Assembly (NCBI GenBank): GCA_025459175.1
Contig: JALORC010000028.1
Coordinates: 1-58,032, forward strand
Reading direction: 5' to 3'
Origin: Planctomycetota bacterium
GTDB taxonomy: Bacteria > Planctomycetota > UBA1135 > UBA2386
Length of the DNA: 58,032 nucleotides
Both the position numbers and the translations under genes were made by a program. Shown here piece after piece: positions 7,956 through 15,233 of the stretch; the stretch's first letter is position 1; each line of letters begins with the position of its first letter. The notes beneath the pieces are model-generated. The model did no database searches. It was not told the origin of the DNA and worked only from the letters and a program-made list of their open reading frames with translations.

Positions 7956-9134
7956 TCAGCGCTCGAACTCGAGCGCCATGCCCATGCCGCCGCTCATGCA
8001 CAGCGTCGCGAGGCCACGCTTGCCGCCGCGCCGCGCCAGTTCGTGCAGCAGCGTGACGACGATGCGGGCGCCGGTGGCGCCGATCGGATGACCGAGCGCG
8101 ATCGCGCCGCCGTTGACGTTGAGCCGGTCGCGGGCGATCGGCAGGTCCTTCAGGCACGCGAGCATCTGCGCCGCGAACGCCTCGTTGAGCTCGACCAGGT
8201 CGTAGTCGTCGAGGCGGCGACCGTTCTTCTGCAGCAGCGTGCGCACCGCCGGCACCGGGCCGATGCCCATGATCCGCGGCGGCACGCCGGCGGTCGCCGA
8301 GGCGCCGAGCCAGGCCAGCGGCTCGAGCCGGCGGCGGCGCAGTTCGGACTCGGGCATCAGCACCAGCGCCGCGGCGCCGTCGGTGATGCCCGAACTGTTG
8401 CCGGCGTGCACGGTGCCGACCTTCGGCCGGAACACCGGCGGCAGCTTCTGCAGGTCGGCGATGGTCACGCCGGGCCGCACGTGCTCGTCGACGGCGATCA
8501 CGGTCGGGCCCTTCTTGCCCGCGATCGTGATCGGCGCGATCTCGGTCGCGAAGCGGCCGGCCTGCTGCGCCGCTTCGCCGCGCTGGTGCGACTGCAGCGC
8601 GAACTCGTCCTGTTCGGCGCGGCCGACGTGGTACTCGTCGGCCAGGTACTCCGCCGTCATGCCCATCGGCTCGCCGAGGATGCCGCAGGTGAAGCCGTCC
8701 TGGAAGTTGCCGTCCTTGACCTCGACGTGGCCGAGCCGATAGCCCTGGCGGAAGTTCGGCAGCAGGAACGGGATGTTGGTCATGCTCTCCATGCCGCCCG
8801 CGACCACCACCTGGCGGCCGTCGAGCAGGATCGCGGCACGCGCCAGATCGATCGCCTTGAGGCTGCTGCCGCAGGCCTTGTTGATCGTGCTGGCGACACA
8901 GCCGTCGCCGCAGCCGGCCTTGATCGCGACCTGCCGGGCCGGGTTGGGGCCCGAGCCGAGCTGGCGAGCCTGACCGAACAGCAGCTCCTCGACCTCGTTC
9001 GGCACGACGCCGGCGCGCTGCAGTGCGGCGGTGGTGGCGGCGGCGCCGAGGTCGACGGCGGACAGCGGCGACAGCCCACCCTGGAACTTGCCGATCGGGG
9101 TGCGGGCGGCGGCGGCGATTGCGATGCGTTCCAT
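7956..9134 (-). CDS. thiolase (acetyl-CoA C-acetyltransferase family)
   Basis: This 392-residue protein has all thiolase catalytic residues: the nucleophilic Cys in NKACGSSLKAI (about residue 88), His/Asn-containing NEAFAAQ, the GHPIGATGAR histidine, and the C-terminal Cys in CMSGGMGMALEFE. It can condense two acetyl-CoA or cleave 3-ketoacyl-CoA in the cytoplasm. The start ATG 9134 gives a standard N-terminus (MERIAIAAAARTPIGKF). It stands 107 bp upstream of the lipoprotein pair. The enoyl-CoA hydratase at 3158-3955 may belong to the same pathway; no dehydrogenase partner is in the window. Confidence 0.93.
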   Translation of the reverse strand: MERIAIAAAARTPIGKFQGGLSPLSAVDLGAAATTAALQRAGVVPNEVEELLFGQARQLGSGPNPARQVAIKAGCGDGCVASTINKACGSSLKAIDLARAAILLDGRQVVVAGGMESMTNIPFLLPNFRQGYRLGHVEVKDGNFQDGFTCGILGEPMGMTAEYLADEYHVGRAEQDEFALQSHQRGEAAQQAGRFATEIAPITIAGKKGPTVIAVDEHVRPGVTIADLQKLPPVFRPKVGTVHAGNSSGITDGAAALVLMPESELRRRRLEPLAWLGASATAGVPPRIMGIGPVPAVRTLLQKNGRRLDDYDLVELNEAFAAQMLACLKDLPIARDRLNVNGGAIALGHPIGATGARIVVTLLHELARRGGKRGLATLCMSGGMGMALEFER

Positions 9135-9242
9135 GCCGCGGCAAGTGTGGAGAACGGTGGCACCGCGGGCAACCGCGCCGCGTCGGATTCGCGCCCGGTC
9201 GGGACTACACCCGACCCACACCCGGTGCCGATAGGCCCACGG

Positions 9243-9842
9243 ATGCCCCAGCGTCGCGAGGAACCAGCCCAGGGTACCGGCTTCACCGAAGCCATCGCCC
9301 AGTGGCGGCTCCAGCTGCGCACCGAGGTCAAGCGCGCCTCGTCGCTGCCGTCGTCGATGTTCGACGCCTGCGACCCGATGCTCGAGACGCGGTTGTGCGA
9401 GACCGCCGAGTCGATGCTGAACCGCCTGCCGCAGCCGGCCGCCGGGCTCGACCGACCGGCCCCATCCGGCGAACAGCGCATCGAGTCGGTGAGCCGCGAC
9501 GAGTTGCGCCGGTTGCCGCAACGGATCCACGGCGGACCACTGCCGCCGGCCGAACTCGACCAGGGCCTCGGCGACGAATTCCTGGCGATCCTCGCCGACC
9601 TCTGCCACGCCGAGGGCGGCACCGCCCGCGAACGCGCGGCGCAACTGCTGGTGCAGGAGTGTGGTCTCGGCGCCGACGGCGATCTCGACACCGCCGCGCG
9701 GCAGCTGTGGCGCTTGCTGCCCGGCGTCGGCGAGCCGATGCCTGGCGCCGAACACGAACTGGCCGCGCTGTGCCGACGCATCGCCGCCACCGCGCTCGGT
9801 CGCGCCGTCGACCGCACCACCGACCAGGGAGGCGCCACGTGA
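9243..9842 (+). CDS. hypothetical protein coupled to HD-GYP gene, 199 aa
   Basis: I do not recognise this protein. It is soluble, helical and acidic in its C-terminal half, with no signal peptide. Recurrent features are LETRLCETAESMLNRL and GDEFLAILADLCHAEGG. Its TGA overlaps the GTG of the HD-GYP gene that follows (GTGA), so the two are translated together. This suggests a partner or modulator of the phosphodiesterase. It is divergent from the thiolase gene, with the two starts 108 bp apart. The start ATG 9243 is the first reasonable one after a long shadow frame. Confidence 0.65.
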   Translation: MPQRREEPAQGTGFTEAIAQWRLQLRTEVKRASSLPSSMFDACDPMLETRLCETAESMLNRLPQPAAGLDRPAPSGEQRIESVSRDELRRLPQRIHGGPLPPAELDQGLGDEFLAILADLCHAEGGTARERAAQLLVQECGLGADGDLDTAARQLWRLLPGVGEPMPGAEHELAALCRRIAATALGRAVDRTTDQGGAT

Positions 9843-11335
9843 CCGAACGACCGAGCCTGCTCGAACTGCGGCGCAGTGCGGTCATCGACGTGGGCCACGC
9901 GCTGGTGGCTGCCGCCTTGAATCGCCAGCTGCACGCGCGCGACGACCGGCTCGTGCACACCGCCCTGCAGGAGCTGATCGCGGCACTCGAACGCACCGTG
10001 GCGCTGGGCATCGAACAACCGCTCGCACTGCAGTGCAGCGACGACCGCCTGTTCCACGACGGCCGGCCGCTCGACGGGCCGAGCCTGCAGGCGCGTTCGT
10101 TGCTGCAGCGCTGCAGCGAACGGCAGATCGCGATGCTCAGCTTCGCCAGCGGCTTGACCGTCGACGAGGCCAACGCCCTGTTCGATCTGCTGCTGCTGCC
10201 GCAGAACCGCGACGCGCTGCTGCGCAACCACCGCGACCGCGCGCTGTCGGCGTTCGGCATCCGCCACGTCCGCATCACGCTGCGGTCGCCGGGCGATCCG
10301 GGCGACCGCCAGTCCGCCGTCGAGCCCGGCAGCAAGGCGCTGCACCAGTACCAGGACCTCGCCGACTGCCTGCAGCAGAACCACCTGCGCGCGCACCGCG
10401 ATCTCGAACTGGCGGTCGACGCCACCGCCTCGGTGGTCGAACGCACCGTGCAGGAACTCGACGAACCGAGCCTGCTGCTGGCGTTGGCCGCCCAGGACGA
10501 CGTCGATCGCTTCACCGTCGGCCACTCGGTGCGCGTGGCCCTGCTGGCGCTGCAGGTCGCGCGCGAACTCGGCGCCGATCGCGAGCAGCTGGTGTTGGTC
10601 GGGGCCGCCGCGCTGCTGCACGACATCGGCAAGTCGAAGGTGCCGCAGGAGATCCTGTTCAAGCAGGGGCGGCTGTCGGCGGAGGAATGGGGCTGGATGG
10701 CGCAGCACCCGCGTCTGGGCGCGCAGCTGCTGCTCGAACAACACGAGCACGTCGACCCGCGGGCGATCGGCGCCGCGTTCTGCCACCACATGCGTCCCGA
10801 CGGCACCGGCTACCCGACTCCCGCGCTGCCGGTCGCCCCGTGCGGCACCAGCCGGCTGGTGCGCGTGTGCGACGTGTTCGAGGCGCTGACGTCGATCCGG
10901 CCGTACAAGCGCGCCCTGACGCCGATCGAGGCCTACGCGGTGATGTTCCGCAATCCGCACGACTTCGATGCCGCATGGCTGCAGCGCTTCACGCGCACGA
11001 TCGGCCTGTTCCCGACCGGCACCCGCGTGCGCCTCAACGACGGCGCCGAAGCGCTGGTCACCGCGCAGACCGCGCGCCCCGAACGACCGGTGGTGCGCCT
11101 GCTCAGCGGCGCCGACGGGGCGCCACTCGCGGCCGACCAACCCGATCGCTTCACGATCGGCGACCAGGTGGCCGGCAAGTCGCTGCGCGTGCTGTCGGTC
11201 AGCATGCACGATCGCTGCATCGCGGTGCCGGAACTCGATCCGGGCGAGCCACAGGTGCTGACGCAGACGGTGGCCGGCGCCTGTCTCACGCCGGGCCCCG
11301 ATGGCAGCGGCGCGCCGCCGCCGTGCCGGCACTGA
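9839..11335 (+). CDS. HD-GYP domain phosphodiesterase, 498 aa
   Basis: The C-terminal half is an HD-GYP domain: GHSVRVALLA, LLHDIGKSKVP (the HD pair), FCHHMRPDGTGYP (the GYP motif) and RVCDVFEALTSIRPYKRALTP. Such enzymes hydrolyse cyclic di-GMP or related dinucleotides. Residues 1 to about 200 form a helical region with a leucine-rich part (LFDLLLLPQNRDALL) and no recognised sensor domain. The last 110 residues, with VRLNDGAEALV, look like a small beta domain often found after HD-GYP. GTG 9839 is fixed by the overlap with the upstream gene. The Glu usual in HHE is replaced by Met here, a small deviation. Confidence 0.88.
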   Translation: MTERPSLLELRRSAVIDVGHALVAAALNRQLHARDDRLVHTALQELIAALERTVALGIEQPLALQCSDDRLFHDGRPLDGPSLQARSLLQRCSERQIAMLSFASGLTVDEANALFDLLLLPQNRDALLRNHRDRALSAFGIRHVRITLRSPGDPGDRQSAVEPGSKALHQYQDLADCLQQNHLRAHRDLELAVDATASVVERTVQELDEPSLLLALAAQDDVDRFTVGHSVRVALLALQVARELGADREQLVLVGAAALLHDIGKSKVPQEILFKQGRLSAEEWGWMAQHPRLGAQLLLEQHEHVDPRAIGAAFCHHMRPDGTGYPTPALPVAPCGTSRLVRVCDVFEALTSIRPYKRALTPIEAYAVMFRNPHDFDAAWLQRFTRTIGLFPTGTRVRLNDGAEALVTAQTARPERPVVRLLSGADGAPLAADQPDRFTIGDQVAGKSLRVLSVSMHDRCIAVPELDPGEPQVLTQTVAGACLTPGPDGSGAPPPCRH

Positions 11336-11372
11336 ACGTCCCCGACGCGCGGGCCGATGGCAATCCGCGGCC

Positions 11373-12422
11373 ATGACCCACCTGCTCGCCATGGTGTTCG
11401 CGACCGCGCTGCCGGCCTGGTTGCCGGCGCTGCCCCAGGAGCCGGCCCCGGGCCCCACCACCCCCAGCACCACGGCGCCCGCCTACGACCCGCTGCGATT
11501 GCCCTCCGAAGCGCGCCCCGAGCCGCTGTTGCTCGAGGTCGTGGACGGCAACCGCGATCGCAAGCTGCCGCTGTGCGTCTACCTGCCGACTGCGGCAGGC
11601 CCCGCGCCCGTGATCCTGTTCAGCCACGGCCTCGGCGGCAGCTGCCGCAACAACGCCCACATGGGCCAGCACTGGTCGGCGCGCGGCTACGTCGTGGTGG
11701 CGATGCAGCACCCGGGCTCGGACACCTCGGTCTGGCGCGAGGCGCGAGTCGGCGAACGCATGCAGGCCATGCAGCGCGCGGCATCGGGGCAGAACCTGAA
11801 GCTGCGCGGCGAGGACACCGGCGCGGTGCTGGACCAGCTCGCGGTCTGGCACCGCACCGGCGATCACGCGCTGCACGGCCGGCTCGACCTCGAGCACGTG
11901 GCGATGAGCGGCCACTCGTTCGGCGCCGTCACGACGCAGCTGGTCGGCGGCCAGTGGGTGCCGCTGTTCGGCAACCGCTTCACCGACGCCCGCATCGACG
12001 CGGCGCTGGCGCTGAGCCCGAGTGCACCCCGGCGCGGCGAGGCGAAGGTCGCCTTCGAACCGGTCAAGATCCCGTGGCTGCTGATGACCGGCACCGCGGA
12101 CGTCTCGCCGATCGGCGACCTCGACGTCGCGGACCGGCTCGCCGTCTACCCGGCGTTGCCGGCCACGATCGACCGCTACGAACTGGTGCTCGACGGCGCC
12201 GACCACGGCGCGTTCGGCGACCGCTCGGCGCGGCGTGGCGAGCACGACTCGAACCACCCGCGCGTGATGCTGGCGCTGTCGACGGCGTTCTTCGACGCCA
12301 ACCTGCGCGGCGATGCCGCGGCGCGCGCCTGGCTGCACGGCGACGGACCGAAGGGCCTGCTCGAGGCCGGCGACCGCTGGCGGTTCGCGACCGCCGCGGC
12401 CCCGGAACCGGTGCTCCGCTGA
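11373..12422 (+). CDS. exported alpha/beta hydrolase (dienelactone hydrolase/PAF-AH-like)
   Basis: This 349-residue protein starts with a hydrophobic signal-like segment (MTHLLAMVFATALPAWLPAL) and a Pro/Thr linker. The hydrolase core has the oxyanion strand VILFSHGLGGS, the nucleophile elbow MSGHSFGAVT, an aspartate after LLMTGTADVSP, and a C-terminal histidine in DGADHGAFGD. It should be an exported esterase or lipase-like enzyme; the substrate is unknown. It starts 37 bp after the HD-GYP gene and is followed after 49 bp by a LmbE-type deacetylase. Confidence 0.87.
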   Translation: MTHLLAMVFATALPAWLPALPQEPAPGPTTPSTTAPAYDPLRLPSEARPEPLLLEVVDGNRDRKLPLCVYLPTAAGPAPVILFSHGLGGSCRNNAHMGQHWSARGYVVVAMQHPGSDTSVWREARVGERMQAMQRAASGQNLKLRGEDTGAVLDQLAVWHRTGDHALHGRLDLEHVAMSGHSFGAVTTQLVGGQWVPLFGNRFTDARIDAALALSPSAPRRGEAKVAFEPVKIPWLLMTGTADVSPIGDLDVADRLAVYPALPATIDRYELVLDGADHGAFGDRSARRGEHDSNHPRVMLALSTAFFDANLRGDAAARAWLHGDGPKGLLEAGDRWRFATAAAPEPVLR

Positions 12423-12471
12423 CGTACGATCCACGCCGGGACGGTTCCCTCGACGGCCGGGACCACGTTGA

Positions 12472-13203
12472 ATGCGCACGCCGATGGCAACCGCGCCCGC
12501 CCTGCCCCCGTCCCCGAAGTTCTGGAAGCGCGTGCCGCGCGGTCCGGTGCTGGTGTTCGCCCCGCACCCCGACGACGAGGTCGCCGGACCCGGCGGCGTG
12601 CTGGCGATGCACCGCGCGCAGGGCGACGCGGTGCGCGTGGTGGTCACCACCGACGGCATCACCGGCGATCCCGACCGCCGCTTCGCCGCCGCCGACTACG
12701 CCGAGCGCCGCCGCGCCGAGTCGCGCGCGGGCCTGCGCGAGCTCGACGTACACGACGTCGCGTTCTGGGGCTTCCCGGACAGCTGCGTGCTCAGCGACGC
12801 GGATCTCGAGCGCGGTGCGCAGCTGGCGGCGGCGGCGATCACCGCGTTCGCGCCGGCGCTGGTCTATCTGCCGTGGCAGCTCGAGGCGCATCCCGACCAC
12901 CATGCGCTGCACATCGTGGTGAGCCGCGCGATGGATCGGCTCGGCTTCGCCGGTCTGGCGCTCGGCTACGAGGTCTGGAACGCGATGCTGCCCGACGTCG
13001 TCGTCGACACCACCGCGGTGTTCGAGCAGAAGCGCCGCGCGATGCTCGCCCACCACAGCCAGATCGCCTACGTGCAGTACGACCACTGCCTCGGTGGACT
13101 CAACGCGTATCGCGCCCTGGTGCATCAGCGCGGCCGCGGCTACGCCGAGGGTTTCGCCCGCGTGCGCGGCGCGCTGCCGGGCGAACTCGCCGAGCCGGTG
13201 TAG
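12472..13203 (+). CDS. PIG-L/LmbE family deacetylase
   Basis: The 243-residue protein carries the zinc-binding FAPHPDDEVAGPGG motif near residue 30 and the second metal site LEAHPDHHALH. This is the layout of N-acetylglucosaminyl or thiol-glycoside deacetylases such as LmbE, BshB and MshB. No signal peptide is seen, so it is probably cytoplasmic. The last 44 coding bases and the TAG lie in a 52-bp sequence that is repeated perfectly at 13901-13952, on the other side of the vapBC module. This suggests that the gene originally ended directly against the convergent membrane-protein gene. Confidence 0.9.
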   Translation: MRTPMATAPALPPSPKFWKRVPRGPVLVFAPHPDDEVAGPGGVLAMHRAQGDAVRVVVTTDGITGDPDRRFAAADYAERRRAESRAGLRELDVHDVAFWGFPDSCVLSDADLERGAQLAAAAITAFAPALVYLPWQLEAHPDHHALHIVVSRAMDRLGFAGLALGYEVWNAMLPDVVVDTTAVFEQKRRAMLAHHSQIAYVQYDHCLGGLNAYRALVHQRGRGYAEGFARVRGALPGELAEPV

Positions 13204-13208
13204 CGCGC
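13157..13208. repeat. 52-bp perfect direct repeat, copy 1 (left of vapBC)
   Basis: The segment is identical, base for base, to 13901-13952. It contains the last 14 codons and the stop of the LmbE-type gene plus 5 more bases. The flanks differ immediately on both sides. The two copies bracket 692 bp that hold only the vapBC module, so the repeat looks like a target duplication or recombination junction. Confidence 0.9.
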
Positions 13209-13230
13209 GATGCCGCGACGGCTCGGCGAG
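13186..13230. terminator. stem-loop at the 3' end of the LmbE-type gene
   Basis: A perfect 12-bp inverted repeat (CTCGCCGAGCCG at 13186-13197 and its complement at 13219-13230) encloses a 21-bp loop with the TAG of the deacetylase gene. It also lies just beyond the vapC stop on the other strand, so it could terminate from both sides. There is no T-run. One arm belongs to the 52-bp repeat, so the hairpin exists only because of the inserted segment. Confidence 0.4.
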
Positions 13231-13232
13231 GC

Positions 13233-13622
13233 TCAGGGTTGACGAGCGCGCAGCGGGGCGATGGTGGCGAGCAGGGTGAAGTCGCGATCGCGGTGCAGCA
13301 CTTCGGCATCGTGGCGCAGCGCGCACGCCGCAATCAGGCAATCGGTCGTGGACCGAACGGTGATGCCGGCGTGGCGAGCAGTGCGGTAGAGCTGGGCAGC
13401 CTCGAGCCAGACGTCGAGCGACATCGGCGCCTCGACGATCGGCAGCGCCAACAGCGACTGCCGGATCGACCGGTAGGCATCCGGATCACGGATGCCCTGC
13501 AGAACTTCCTGCACGATCGGTGGGCAGATGATGACTTCGTCCAGGTCGACGGCGCGCGCGAACTCCAGCGGCTTGGGTCGACGGAAGAACTCGACCCATA
13601 CCGAGGTGTCGACCAGGATCAC
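13233..13622 (-). CDS. vapC: VapC-type PIN-domain toxin ribonuclease
   Basis: The 129-residue protein has the PIN-domain pattern: MILVDTSVWVEFF with the first acidic residue, a conserved Glu in QEVLQGI, the STTDCLIAACAL stretch with the third acidic residue, and a final aspartate pair HRDRDF. PIN toxins of type II systems cleave tRNA or rRNA. GTG 13622 overlaps the TGA of the upstream antitoxin gene (GTGA), the normal antitoxin-first order. The pair lies between two 52-bp direct repeats with very little other DNA. Confidence 0.9.
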   Translation of the reverse strand: MILVDTSVWVEFFRRPKPLEFARAVDLDEVIICPPIVQEVLQGIRDPDAYRSIRQSLLALPIVEAPMSLDVWLEAAQLYRTARHAGITVRSTTDCLIAACALRHDAEVLHRDRDFTLLATIAPLRARQP

Positions 13623-13843
13623 CGAGCCTTCCTCTTGGTGCGCGGCGCCGGATCACCGCGCATCTCGGCGAGGTCGCCCTCCCAGACGCCCGAACCCTGG
13701 TAGCGGAGGATCTGGCGCGCCTTCGCCCGCCGCACGAACTCGCGCAGAGCGGCGACCACGGCACCGGAGTAGGTCTTCTCGCCGCTGATCTGCACGGCTT
13801 CCTTGAGCAGTTCCTCAGGAAGCACAAGATTCGTGCGCTTCAT
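13619..13843 (-). CDS. vapB: VapB-type antitoxin (ribbon-helix-helix)
   Basis: This 74-residue protein starts with MKRTNLVLPEELLKEA, a ribbon-helix-helix DNA-binding head, and continues with GEKTYSGAVVAALREFVRR, as in VapB antitoxins paired with PIN toxins. The basic C-terminus is the expected toxin-neutralising part. ATG 13843 is preferred over a TTG two codons upstream. A CATACT hexamer sits exactly 6 nt before it, so the transcript may be leaderless. Near-repeats GGTGAAC at 13859-13865 and 13886-13892 could be autoregulatory operator half-sites. Confidence 0.87.
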   Translation of the reverse strand: MKRTNLVLPEELLKEAVQISGEKTYSGAVVAALREFVRRAKARQILRYQGSGVWEGDLAEMRGDPAPRTKRKAR

Positions 13844-13855
13844 GCGCAAAGTATG
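13844..13855 (-). promoter_or_regulatory. -10-like element 6 nt before vapB start
   Basis: On the minus strand CATACT (13855-13850) is followed by six bases and then the vapB ATG. The same spacing is seen for three other genes in this window, which supports a leaderless promoter. No clear -35 is visible. Confidence 0.45.
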
Positions 13856-13895
13856 CCAGGGTGAACGGGCCGCAGATAGCCCTCGGTGAACCGGG

Positions 13896-15128
13896 CTAGC
13901 CCCGCGTGCGCGGCGCGCTGCCGGGCGAACTCGCCGAGCCGGTGTAGCGCGCCAGCGCCAGACCGAGACCGACGATCACCACCACGGCCGCCAGCGCCGC
14001 CCACCAGATGTCGGCGCCGCGCCGCAGCAGTTCGCCGGACAGCGACACGCCCTTGTCGAACGTCAAGGGGTAGTGGCTCGGCAACAGCGCGAGGATCTCG
14101 CCAGACAGCCGAGTGAACGCTGCCCCACCCTGCTGGCTCGGCTCCGGGTGCTGCCAGCGGTAGCAGGCGATCGCCGCGAGCAGGATGCCGAGGAACAGCG
14201 GCCGCCCGTGTTTGCCGCGCAGCAGCGCGATGACGCCGGTCAGCACCGGCAGCAGCCAGAAGGTCGCGAACCGCATCACGTCGTAGGCCAGCACCATCAG
14301 CGGCAGCAGGCAGGCCACGTACAACAGCGCCCCGCGCCGGCCGCCGAGTTCGAGCTCGTCGCGCCGGAACCCGCGCACCACCGTCACCAGCAGCGGCCCG
14401 AACTCGACCAGCACCACGAGGCCCCACAACGACCACAGCAGCGGCAGTCCCCACGGCACCCAGATCATGTTCTCGAAGTAGTACGAGAAGCCGTACGAGC
14501 CGCTGCCGTGGGTGCTGACGTACATCCGCCAGCCCCCGTAGAGACCGGTCACGGCAGCGAGCCACGCGCCGTCGCGCCACCACGAGCCGCCGTGCCGCGT
14601 GCGCAGCCACAACAGCCACGGCGCGAAGAACAGCGCCAGCTCGTGACTCAGCGCCGCCAGCAGCACCAGCGGCCAGAACACCGCCGGCCGCGCCGCGAAG
14701 TGCAGCTGCAGCACCAGCAGCAGCAGGTTCAGCGGGTCGCTGAAACACGCCATCGGCTGGTAGACGAGCAGAGCACCGCTGGCGGCGATCGCCGCCGCGA
14801 CCAGCCCCGCATCGAGCGCGGCCAGCCCGCGCCGCCGCGCGAACCAGAACACCACCGCCAGCAGCGCCCCGCTCGCCGCCTGGCTGGCAGCGACCGGGCC
14901 GAGACCGAGCCAGCCGGCCAGGTGCGCGAGCAACGGCCACAGCACCCGGTGCGGGAACTCGCCGGTGAACCCGAACGGCGCCTCGACCATCGCCGCGAAG
15001 CGCGCGCCATGGCCGGGGAACGGCGCCGCGGCCGGTGGCACGAGCCAGCCCGCGGCCAGCAGCAGCGCGGCGCCGACCAGCGCTGCCAGCACCAGGTCGA
15101 GCCACGGACGGGAACGGTGCTCGCGCAT
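13896..15128 (-). CDS. polytopic membrane protein, 410 aa, unknown function
   Basis: The protein has about ten hydrophobic segments from residue 10 onward, short loops, and conserved-looking aromatic patches (YQPMACFSDPLN, ALSHELALFFAPW, HGSGSYGFSYYFENM). This resembles lipid-linked glycosyltransferase-like or EpsG-like membrane proteins, but I cannot assign a family. Its last 17 or so codons lie in the second 52-bp repeat, and its stop (TAG, 13896-13898) lies in the inserted vapBC segment. Without the insertion the frame would end a few codons later, inside the LmbE-type gene, so the C-terminal tail has been slightly altered. Confidence 0.7.
   Translation of the reverse strand: MREHRSRPWLDLVLAALVGAALLLAAGWLVPPAAAPFPGHGARFAAMVEAPFGFTGEFPHRVLWPLLAHLAGWLGLGPVAASQAASGALLAVVFWFARRRGLAALDAGLVAAAIAASGALLVYQPMACFSDPLNLLLLVLQLHFAARPAVFWPLVLLAALSHELALFFAPWLLWLRTRHGGSWWRDGAWLAAVTGLYGGWRMYVSTHGSGSYGFSYYFENMIWVPWGLPLLWSLWGLVVLVEFGPLLVTVVRGFRRDELELGGRRGALLYVACLLPLMVLAYDVMRFATFWLLPVLTGVIALLRGKHGRPLFLGILLAAIACYRWQHPEPSQQGGAAFTRLSGEILALLPSHYPLTFDKGVSLSGELLRRGADIWWAALAAVVVIVGLGLALARYTGSASSPGSAPRTRG
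13901..13952. repeat. 52-bp perfect direct repeat, copy 2 (right of vapBC)
   Basis: Identical to 13157-13208. This copy is continuous with the body of the convergent membrane-protein gene and encodes, on the minus strand, its C-terminal residues. Start-to-start distance between the copies is 744 bp. Confidence 0.9.
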
Positions 15129-15233
15129 CGGCCGCAGAGCCTAGCGGGGTCGCGGGGCAGGTGCATCAAGGCGCGCTGAGGCCCGGGCCTGCCTTCGATT
15201 GTCGCGTGACTCGCCCGCGCCCATGCTGGCGGG

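Noticed and set aside
8780..11473. An 897-codon minus-strand frame over the HD-GYP gene
   Set aside because: Low-complexity antisense shadow; HD-GYP and thiolase motifs are in other frames.
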